Source: Candidatus Pelagibacterales bacterium (GTDB taxonomy: Bacteria > Pseudomonadota > Alphaproteobacteria > TMED109). From it: a stretch of 12,301 bases of DNA. Of the stretch, positions 6,565-12,301 are shown piece by piece (within the stretch, counting starts at the first letter, position 1; every line of letters starts with the position of its first letter). The stretch is from contig PCCU01000047.1 of the NCBI GenBank assembly GCA_002732015.1, positions 1 to 12,301 on the forward strand. Direction: 5' to 3'. A model generated the notes under the pieces. It was not told the origin of the DNA. It searched no databases and worked only from the letters and a program-made list of their open reading frames with translations. The translations under genes and the position numbers were made by a program.

Positions 6565-7880
6565 TAAGTTAATCTCTTAAATGCATCTGATCTAATATCA
6601 GTTTTCAGAATATTAGATAATTGTTTTTTTCTAATTGCTTCTGCAATTAATGCAAAAACATTATCAACATGCTTTAAGTAACAAGCTACTATTTCTTCTG
6701 TGTGAGCTAAGGATAAATAAATACTTGAAGAAGCCAGGTACCCTCTTTTTAACATTTCCTGCATAAATATTGTTAATATTAAATCATTATCGTTTCCGTA
6801 ATTAAACTTAAAGCTTATCAATGGTTTAAACTCATTAATACTTATTAATAAACCATTATCTTTAGCACTTTTCTTCCATCCCTCACCTATTATCGTTCCT
6901 AAGAGATCTAAGTGTTTCCATAGTTGCTCCCTACAAATTATATCTATGGTTTTTAGTGCAGCTACAAATCCTATTCTTTCTGTCCACATAGTTGAGCTAA
7001 CAAATGATTCATTTGCCATTTGCATTATTTCTTTTTTTCCAACTACAGCAGATATTGCATAGCCTCCTCCCATTCCTTTTCCATACACCACAATATCTGG
7101 TTTGAATCCATTAATTTTATAAACACCACCATCAGTAACTCTCCAACCAGAGGTGATTTCATCTGAAACTATTATCATGTTGTATTTTTTTGCAACTTGC
7201 ATAATTGTATTTAAAAAATCTTTTTTGGGGTAGTCAAACCTTGCTCCTTCTATACATATTATTTTAATATCAGGATTAGTTTCTATTACTTTGAGAAAGT
7301 CTTCCGAATTATTATATTCAAAAGGAAAAGTTGTATTTAATAAAGCTCGAGGAACTCCTAGAGGATCTAACCCAGGTAATAAGTGATTTTTTAAATTATT
7401 TTTTCCCTTTATATTAGTTGCCAAATACCAATCACTCCACCCATGATAACCTGAAAAAGCAACTTTATCTGATTTTGTATAGGCTCTTGCTAGTCTTATA
7501 GCAATACTCATTGCCTCTGCACCTGAACGAGCATATTTTACGCCACCAGAAAAAGGATTAAGGTCAATTAATAGTTCTGATAAATAAACTTCTTCTGGCG
7601 AATTGAGCGTGCAATTAACCCCACTTTCTGATGCTTTATTAACCTCAGCAACCAACTCGTCGTTAGCATAACCTAAAATAGCTGAACCCACTCCCATTTG
7701 GGCCATATCTATAAATTTCTTTCCGTCTAAATCAATAACATTTACTCCTTTACAGTAAGAGTAATAAGTCGGCCAATTTCCCGATAAATATCTTTCAGGT
7801 CTTTTTGATAAAAGACCATTACCACCTGGTATAGTTTTGAGTGCTCTGTGCCAAAGTTGCTTTCCTAAATTTTTATTCAT
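6564..7880 (-). CDS. HemL-like class III PLP aminotransferase (not housekeeping HemL)
   Basis: This protein of 438 residues has the fold of class III aminotransferases and is closest in pattern to glutamate-1-semialdehyde 2,1-aminomutase. Visible motifs are IPGGNG (17-22), YARSGAEAMSIAIRLARAY (116-134), GYHGWSDW (144-151), the PLP-contacting SDEITSGWR (239-247), and the Schiff-base lysine K268 in VVYGKGMGGG. Genuine HemL belongs to tetrapyrrole synthesis; here the gene lies between NeuB- and SpsF-like genes, so a sugar-related amination is more likely (inference). I recall HemL-like enzymes next to, or fused with, SpsF-type cytidylyltransferases in other glycan clusters, but could not check this. 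The ATG at 7880 lies 10 bases after the NeuB-like stop, with no obvious Shine-Dalgarno sequence. The reaction is unknown: it could aminate an aldehyde or keto group before or after PEP condensation. Confidence 0.8.
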   Translation of the reverse strand: MNKNLGKQLWHRALKTIPGGNGLLSKRPERYLSGNWPTYYSYCKGVNVIDLDGKKFIDMAQMGVGSAILGYANDELVAEVNKASESGVNCTLNSPEEVYLSELLIDLNPFSGGVKYARSGAEAMSIAIRLARAYTKSDKVAFSGYHGWSDWYLATNIKGKNNLKNHLLPGLDPLGVPRALLNTTFPFEYNNSEDFLKVIETNPDIKIICIEGARFDYPKKDFLNTIMQVAKKYNMIIVSDEITSGWRVTDGGVYKINGFKPDIVVYGKGMGGGYAISAVVGKKEIMQMANESFVSSTMWTERIGFVAALKTIDIICREQLWKHLDLLGTIIGEGWKKSAKDNGLLISINEFKPLISFKFNYGNDNDLILTIFMQEMLKRGYLASSSIYLSLAHTEEIVACYLKHVDNVFALIAEAIRKKQLSNILKTDIRSDAFKRLT

Positions 7881-7890
7881 AATATCGTGA

Positions 7891-8739
7891 CTATAAAATA
7901 TTTTTTCTTCTATATTTTAAAACTTCTTTTTCTTGAAAAGATAATAATCTCTTTGGCTGACCAAACATTTTTTCTATATTCCTAACCTTTTTGACTAACA
8001 GAGCCATTTGATCTTCAGTTATTGATACTGCTGAATCTATACAGTCCATATTATCATCTAATTTATAATGTTTTTCTATTATTTGAGCTCCAGCTGCAAC
8101 AGCATAACATGGAACGACTATATCGTTTGTATGGTCTGATTGACCTATAACACATTCTTTATATTTATTTTTTAAAATATTAATTTGCATTAACTGCGCA
8201 TCATCTTCTTTAGTTGGATATGCAGAAATACAATGTAAAATAACATTTTTAGACTTTCCATTTTTAGCTAATACTTTGTAAGCATCATCTATTTCTTGTT
8301 CTGTACCCATACCTACTGAAGTAATTACAGTTTTATTTAGGTTTGCAACCTTTTCTAAAAGCTTATGATTTAAAAGATCAAATGAAGATATTTTAAAAAT
8401 TTTCATATCTATGGAATCCAAAAACTCTATGCTTTCTTCATCAAAAGCTGTGGAAATAAATTCAATATTTTTTTCATTGCAAAGCATTTTTAGTTGTTCA
8501 AACTCGTTAAAGGTCAATTCGCAACTTTTAAGTAGATTAAACAAATCAGGAAATTTATTTTTTGGAGCTCTTTTTTCACTAATGTATGTTTGAAATTTAA
8601 CAGCATCACATCCTGTGTTAGCAGCTGATACTACTAAATCCTTTGCGGTCTGAATATTGCCCCCGTGATTGATACCAATCTCTGCGATCAAATAGGTATT
8701 TCTTACAGTTTTGAAATCAAAGTCAATCAACTTATGCAT
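7891..8739 (-). CDS. NeuB/SpsE-family ulosonic-acid synthase lacking the SAF domain
   Basis: This protein of 282 residues has the PEP-condensing TIM barrel of N-acetylneuraminate synthases. Motifs are IAEIGINHGG (18-27), CDAVKFQT (44-51), SSFDLLNHKLLEK (118-130), LHCISAYPT (168-176), SDHT with H203 and EKHY with H224. These two histidines are the Mn2+ ligands in NeuB, and D235 matches the catalytic Asp of the usual GPDH block. That block reads CIDS here (233-236), so its Gly, Pro and His are replaced. The protein stops at YRRKNIL, where family members of about 340 residues continue into the C-terminal SAF (antifreeze-like) domain. The next gene starts 10 bases later, so no SAF sequence remains. 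It probably condenses PEP with an aldose, but perhaps one without the usual N-acetyl group (inference). The ATG at 8739 follows the SDR stop by 12 bases. Confidence 0.82.
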   Translation of the reverse strand: MHKLIDFDFKTVRNTYLIAEIGINHGGNIQTAKDLVVSAANTGCDAVKFQTYISEKRAPKNKFPDLFNLLKSCELTFNEFEQLKMLCNEKNIEFISTAFDEESIEFLDSIDMKIFKISSFDLLNHKLLEKVANLNKTVITSVGMGTEQEIDDAYKVLAKNGKSKNVILHCISAYPTKEDDAQLMQINILKNKYKECVIGQSDHTNDIVVPCYAVAAGAQIIEKHYKLDDNMDCIDSAVSITEDQMALLVKKVRNIEKMFGQPKRLLSFQEKEVLKYRRKNIL

Positions 8740-8751
8740 AGTTTTATATTA

Positions 8752-9561
8752 TTACCACGCAGTGTAACCTCCATCAACAACTATATTGTGTCCATTTATG
8801 TAACTTGCAGCAGGCGATAGAAGAAATAAGATTGGATCTACAACTTCTTGAACGTTTGCTAATCTTCTCATAGGACATCTATCATTATAACGTTTTCTAA
8901 AATTAAGTCCTTGCTTTACTTTTTGAGTAGCTTTATTTCCTAAAGGGTTTTCATCATCCTTAATACCTCCAGGCGAAATCGAATTGGTTCTTACTCCGTA
9001 TTTCACAGCATTAACAGCAAAATATCTAGTCATTTGAATTATAGCAGCTTTAGATGCACCATATACCTCTGAACTCATCCGTCTAGTATCAGTGTATATA
9101 CTAAGGTCTGGTGCAACAAGACCATAATGAGAAGCAACATTAACTATCACAGATTTTTTTTTTGAAGTTTTCTTATACTTAATGAATTCTCTTATAAAAT
9201 AAAATAGTCCTCTAATATTAACGTTAACAACCTTATCAAAGCTTGAAGTTTTTCTTTCTAAAAAATGTTCAAAAACTGCTACACCAGCATTACAAACTAG
9301 AGCATCTAGTGAAACAACTTTTGATTTTAAAGATTTAAATAATTTTTTAACTTGCTTTTCCTCTTGCAAATCGCATTTTAAAAACAAAATTTTTTTGTTA
9401 TTCCAATTTCTTTTTTTTATTAACCTTAAAATATTATCAGACTTAATATCAGTAGCTATAACTTTTGCGCTTTGTTTAACTAAATTATCAACAAGCGAGA
9501 GACCTAGTTGTCCATTTGCCCCCGTTACTAATACGGTTTTATTTTCTAGCTTATAATTCAT
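8752..9561 (-). CDS. PtmA-like short-chain dehydrogenase/reductase
   Basis: This classical SDR of 269 residues has the cofactor loop TGANGQLG (13-20), an acidic residue after the second strand (D38) that favours NAD(H), NAG at 91-93, and the catalytic Ser-Tyr-Lys as S144, Y167 and K171 in VYGASK. The stretch VASHYGLVAPDLSIY (142-156) and the ending VVDGGYTAW recall PtmA of the Campylobacter flagellin-glycosylation locus (recalled, not searched). It probably oxidises or reduces a sugar intermediate of the CMP-sugar branch. A TTG at 9570 would overlap the rfbA stop and add three residues. I prefer the ATG at 9561, which gives the usual short lead (MNYKLENKTVLVTGA) before the first strand and lies five bases after the rfbA stop. 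It sits just upstream of the NeuB-like gene. Confidence 0.83.
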   Translation of the reverse strand: MNYKLENKTVLVTGANGQLGLSLVDNLVKQSAKVIATDIKSDNILRLIKKRNWNNKKILFLKCDLQEEKQVKKLFKSLKSKVVSLDALVCNAGVAVFEHFLERKTSSFDKVVNVNIRGLFYFIREFIKYKKTSKKKSVIVNVASHYGLVAPDLSIYTDTRRMSSEVYGASKAAIIQMTRYFAVNAVKYGVRTNSISPGGIKDDENPLGNKATQKVKQGLNFRKRYNDRCPMRRLANVQEVVDPILFLLSPAASYINGHNIVVDGGYTAW

Positions 9562-9566
9562 TGTAA

Positions 9567-10445
9567 TCAAATACCTTTATTTAAAATTTTTAAAATATAA
9601 TCTCCATATTCTGAATTACTATATTTATTTGAAGCTTCTAATAATTTTTTTACTGTAATCCATTTATTTTTGAATGCTATTTCTTCAAGACAAGCTACCT
9701 TTAGGCCTTGTTGTTTTTCTATAGCCTGAATAAATTGAGAAGCTTCTAGCAAACTATCATGTGTTCCCATATCTAACCAAGCAAAACCTCTTCCAAAATC
9801 TTCAACATGTAAAAGGCCTCGATTTAAATACTCTAAATTTATATCGGTAATTTCAATTTCTCCTCTTTTTGAAGGCTTTAAGCTTTTTGCTATTTGAATC
9901 ACTTTATTGTCATAGTAATATAATCCTGTCACAGCAAAATTAGATTTGGGACTGCTAGGCTTTTCTTCTATTGAAATAGGATTTCCATTTTTATCAAAAT
10001 CTACAACTCCAAATCTAGATGGCTCTCTAACTGGGTAAGAAAAAATAGTTGCTCCACTTGATCTTTTATGTGCTGGTAAAATTTTACTCTCCAACCCTTG
10101 TCCATAAAAAATATTATCTCCTAAAATCAAACAAACATTTTTATCACCTATAAATTTTTCAGTTATAATAAAAGCATCAGCAAGACCTTTTGGTTCTGCT
10201 TGAGTAAAATATACAATACTAATTCCAAATTGGCTTCCATCTCCTAGCAAACTTTTATATTGATCTAAAAATTTTGGGCTACATATGACTGCAATTTCCC
10301 TAATAAGAGATAACATGAGAACAGAAATAGGGTAATAAATCATAGGTTTATCATAAACAGGCAATAATTGCTTTGTATTTCCTAATGTTATCGGATAGAG
10401 TCTTGTGCCTAAACCCCCCGCTAGAATCACTCCCTTTCTATTCAT
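9567..10445 (-). CDS. rfbA: Glucose-1-phosphate thymidylyltransferase
   Basis: This enzyme of 292 residues couples glucose-1-phosphate to dTTP, giving dTDP-glucose. The family length is matched exactly. The nucleotidyl-transfer signature GVILAGGLGTRLYPIT is at 5-20, followed by KQLLPVYDKPMIYYPI (25-40), EPKGLADAF (84-92), LGDNIFYGQGL (108-118) and FAWLDMGTHDSL (221-232). D110 and D225 correspond to the two metal-binding aspartates of RmlA. The start overlaps the end of rfbB by 8 bp, with a weak AGAG about eight bases upstream, so the two genes are probably translationally coupled. Also known as rmlA. No rfbC or rfbD is seen in the window, so dTDP-glucose made here probably flows through RfbB into an amino-sugar and not into rhamnose (inference). 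Confidence 0.95.
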   Translation of the reverse strand: MNRKGVILAGGLGTRLYPITLGNTKQLLPVYDKPMIYYPISVLMLSLIREIAVICSPKFLDQYKSLLGDGSQFGISIVYFTQAEPKGLADAFIITEKFIGDKNVCLILGDNIFYGQGLESKILPAHKRSSGATIFSYPVREPSRFGVVDFDKNGNPISIEEKPSSPKSNFAVTGLYYYDNKVIQIAKSLKPSKRGEIEITDINLEYLNRGLLHVEDFGRGFAWLDMGTHDSLLEASQFIQAIEKQQGLKVACLEEIAFKNKWITVKKLLEASNKYSNSEYGDYILKILNKGI

Positions 10446-11478
10446 TTTGATGCTCTTTTTTTATCATATCAACATACCACTTTATAGTTTTAGTTAATCC
10501 TTGTTCTAGAGATACCTTAGGTCTCCAATTTAATTCTCTTTCTATCTTCTTTGGATTGATACCATAAAATACATCATGTCCTGGTCTATCTTTTACGTAT
10601 ATTACTAATTCATAATATGATTGTAAATTCTGTTTTAAAAAATTATTTTTTGAAGGTGGAAAAACCTTATCTAATATTTGACATATATTTTTAACTAAAT
10701 CTAGATTAGTTAAAATATTTCTTGCTCCTATGTTGTATTTAGAGTTAACTTTGGCTTCTTTAACTATTTTTATTAATGCCTCTGCATGGTCTTCTACAAA
10801 TATCCAGTCTCTTTTTTGTTTCCCATTTCCATAAATGGGAATCTTTTTTCCTTGAATAGCATTTGTTATTACTAAAGGTATTAGTTTTTCTCTATTTTGA
10901 TATGGTCCATAATTATTTGAACAATTTATTTTTATAGCAGGAAATTCATAGGTTCTTTGCCATGAGGCTATTAAGTGATCTGCTGCAGCTTTAGTTGCTG
11001 AGTATGGTGAACTAGGGTTGTAGTTTGATTCTTCATCAAAATAAATTTCGGTAGAATCATTTAAATCACCAAATACCTCGTCTGTAGAAATCTGAATAAA
11101 TTTAAAATTCATTTTATTTTTGGTTTGTTGCTTACTAAGGAACTGTGAAGTATTTTGAATAAGGTTAAAAGTTCCAAATATGTTAGTTTTCAAAAAAGCC
11201 TTAGGGCTATTAATAGAATTATCAACATGACTTTCTGCTGCAAAATTAATAATTATATCTGGGTTAAATTTTTCAAATAAATTTATAAGATTAGCATCAC
11301 AGATATCCTTTTTTATAAAAGAATACCTTTTACTTTTTATAATTTCCTCTGAAAAAGAATTTGATGCAGCATAAGTAAGTTTATCTAAGTTACAAATATT
11401 ATAATCAGTTTCATAAAAAACTTTATTTATAAAGGAAGTTCCTATAAAACCTGAACCTCCAGCAACTAAAATATTCAT
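10438..11478 (-). CDS. rfbB: dTDP-glucose 4,6-dehydratase
   Basis: This extended SDR of 346 residues converts dTDP-glucose to dTDP-4-keto-6-deoxyglucose. It shows the NAD-binding loop GGSGFIG (7-13), LDKLTYAA (31-38), NFAAESHVDNSI (78-89), the catalytic STDEVFG (131-137, T132-D133-E134), the active-site YSATK (Y159, K163) and RDWIFVEDH further on. A GTG at 11502 would add eight residues, but the ATG at 11478 begins directly with the conserved MNILVAGG strand and has a purine-rich GAG about seven bases upstream, so I chose it. It is the first gene of the minus-strand series and is divergent from the WecD-like gene. Its product is the branch-point intermediate for the DegT aminotransferase at the far end of the cluster. 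Also known as rmlB. Confidence 0.95.
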   Translation of the reverse strand: MNILVAGGSGFIGTSFINKVFYETDYNICNLDKLTYAASNSFSEEIIKSKRYSFIKKDICDANLINLFEKFNPDIIINFAAESHVDNSINSPKAFLKTNIFGTFNLIQNTSQFLSKQQTKNKMNFKFIQISTDEVFGDLNDSTEIYFDEESNYNPSSPYSATKAAADHLIASWQRTYEFPAIKINCSNNYGPYQNREKLIPLVITNAIQGKKIPIYGNGKQKRDWIFVEDHAEALIKIVKEAKVNSKYNIGARNILTNLDLVKNICQILDKVFPPSKNNFLKQNLQSYYELVIYVKDRPGHDVFYGINPKKIERELNWRPKVSLEQGLTKTIKWYVDMIKKEHQNE

Positions 11479-11571
11479 ATTTTTCTCAGTGCACAATGCC
11501 ACAAAATGTGCAATATTAATTTAAATTTATTTAAAGTTACATTAAAATTAATGAAATTAGAAGATTAAAGA
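11479..11571. promoter_or_regulatory. Divergent intergenic region between rfbB and the WecD-like gene
   Basis: These 93 bases separate two divergent start codons, so they must hold promoters for both transcripts unless transcription enters from outside. The DNA is so AT-rich that I cannot choose -10 and -35 hexamers with confidence. The only distinct structure is the short inverted repeat at 11490-11512. Confidence 0.5.
11490..11512. repeat. Short inverted repeat, possible operator
   Basis: TGCACA (11490-11495) and TGTGCA (11507-11512) form perfect 6-bp arms around an 11-base spacer. The repeat lies 12 bases before the chosen rfbB start and is the least AT-rich part of the intergenic region. 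It could be a regulator site or a weak hairpin in the rfbB leader, or a chance match. Confidence 0.25.
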
Positions 11572-12301
11572 ATGAAAAAGCTTTTTATTTATAATGAAAA
11601 AAGCAAACTCTACTATAAAAAGCAAATAAAACTTGCTTTCAATGAGTTAAGTAAAACTAATAAAAATTACGCTATCTTAAATCATGATAATATTAATTTA
11701 AAAAAATTAAAGAACTACGATGTAATTATTTCTAATAAACTTTCTGAAGAAAATCTCATGCTTACAAAAAAGTTAAAAATTGTTACTTTTATTATAGATG
11801 ACATAAGCCCAAATATTGATGGGGTAGATATACAAATTGATGCTTTGACAAAAGAAAAAAATATAACATTTACTGGAAAGGATTATGCAATAAAAAAATC
11901 TAATATTTTTTATTTTAGTCAAATTTTTAATATTATTAGTTTCTTAGAATGGGATACTAGGTTTTGGAATTTTCCTATTGCAGTTATATTAAGTAGAAAA
12001 ATAACTAAAAATATAATGGTAAAAGTAAAATCATTTGTAGCAAAAAATAAAATCAGGTTAGTACAATATTTATGTGATTGTCACGATCAAAATAGTGTCA
12101 AGATTGCAGAAAAAAATAATTTCGAATTTAAAGATATTAGGCTTACTCTTGAAAAGGACCTTTCTTTGTTTAAATATATTAAGACTAAAGATAATAAGTT
12201 TTTTAGAAATGCTGTAAAAAAAGATATTCCAAAACTTAAAGAAATAGCTAGCAAGCTTTATTTAGATAGTAGATATCACTTTGATAAAAATTTTATTAAA
12301 A
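11572..12301 (+). CDS. WecD-like GNAT N-acetyltransferase, 3' end cut by the window edge
   Basis: The reading frame is open from the ATG at 11572 to the end of the window (243 complete codons). The second half resembles WecD, which acetylates dTDP-4-amino-4,6-dideoxygalactose: LEWDTRFWNFPIA (125-137), AEKNNFEFKDIRLTLEKDL (179-197), then RNAVKKDIPKLKEIASKLY (212-230) and LDSRYHFDKNF (231-241), which matches the family's DSRFxFDxNFP-like block. The catalytic GNAT core should follow past the window edge. Residues 1-120 are not recognised with confidence; FIIDDISPNIDGVDIQIDAL (73-92) and TGKDYAI (101-107) vaguely recall the end of the first domain of PseG-type proteins. A 4-amino-dideoxyhexose from RfbA, RfbB and DegT would be a natural substrate. 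No ribosome-binding site is obvious. Confidence 0.65.
   Translation, partial: MKKLFIYNEKSKLYYKKQIKLAFNELSKTNKNYAILNHDNINLKKLKNYDVIISNKLSEENLMLTKKLKIVTFIIDDISPNIDGVDIQIDALTKEKNITFTGKDYAIKKSNIFYFSQIFNIISFLEWDTRFWNFPIAVILSRKITKNIMVKVKSFVAKNKIRLVQYLCDCHDQNSVKIAEKNNFEFKDIRLTLEKDLSLFKYIKTKDNKFFRNAVKKDIPKLKEIASKLYLDSRYHFDKNFIK

Noticed and set aside
7881..7890. Frameshift or decayed SAF domain after the NeuB-like gene
   Set aside because: Only 10 bases separate its stop from the next ATG, and the next frame is a complete aminotransferase from its N-terminus, so there is no room for a remnant.
8411..8593. 60-codon open frame on the plus strand inside the NeuB-like gene
   Set aside because: It lies wholly antisense to a strongly conserved coding region, has no recognisable motif, and is the kind of open frame that AT-rich genes produce by chance.
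9562..9570. TTG start for the SDR at 9570, giving three extra residues
   Set aside because: The ATG at 9561 fits the usual SDR N-terminus and spacing after the rfbA stop; the TTG remains possible because it would make a 4-base overlap.
11479..11502. GTG start for rfbB at 11502, adding eight residues
   Set aside because: Family members begin directly at the MxILVxGGxGFIG strand, and the ATG at 11478 has a purine-rich stretch upstream.
1..12301. CRISPR arrays, tRNA or rRNA genes, insertion sequences, phage genes
   Set aside because: I saw no regular direct repeats, tRNA-like cloverleaf, transposase motifs or terminal inverted repeats while reading the window.

Overview
The window is strongly AT-rich (judged by eye, not computed) and densely coding, with gaps of a few bases or short overlaps between most genes. 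Purine-rich ribosome-binding sites are weak or absent, and several starts are TTG. This fits a streamlined, low-GC bacterium, for example a marine lineage such as Pelagibacterales. That is an inference from composition and style; no taxonomic marker gene is present, and other AT-rich Gram-negatives are possible. The content is a surface-glycan (O-antigen, capsule or glycoprotein glycan) sugar-nucleotide locus.

Layout. Positions 1-191 are non-coding. A WbqC-family gene (192-884, +) converges on, and overlaps by 4 bp, the end of a long minus-strand series of eleven genes running from 11478 down to 881. In order of transcription these are: dTDP-glucose 4,6-dehydratase (rfbB), glucose-1-phosphate thymidylyltransferase (rfbA), a PtmA-like short-chain dehydrogenase, a NeuB/SpsE-like synthase that ends before the SAF domain, a HemL-like class III aminotransferase, an SpsF-like cytidylyltransferase, a PseG/SpsG-like protein, an AAC(3)-family acetyltransferase, then after a 97-bp gap a GT4 glycosyltransferase, a DegT-family aminotransferase and a small formyltransferase. 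A divergent gene (from 11572, +, cut by the window end) encodes a protein whose C-terminal half looks like the GNAT enzyme WecD.

How the genes may work together. There appear to be two sugar pathways. Pathway A: RfbA and RfbB make dTDP-4-keto-6-deoxyglucose. The DegT enzyme could aminate it, and the formyltransferase and/or WecD-like protein could N-acylate the amine, giving a dTDP-4-(formamido or acetamido)-4,6-dideoxyhexose. Pathway B: the PtmA-like SDR, SAF-less NeuB, HemL-like aminotransferase, SpsF and PseG/SpsG-like proteins resemble a nonulosonic-acid or spore-coat sps module that makes a CMP-activated sugar. The usual UDP-GlcNAc dehydratases of pseudaminic and legionaminic acid synthesis are not in the window, and the NeuB homologue is unusual, so the product may be a non-standard ulosonic acid. 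The glycosyltransferase would use one of these donors. No flippase, polymerase or ligase is visible; the cluster probably continues beyond the window.
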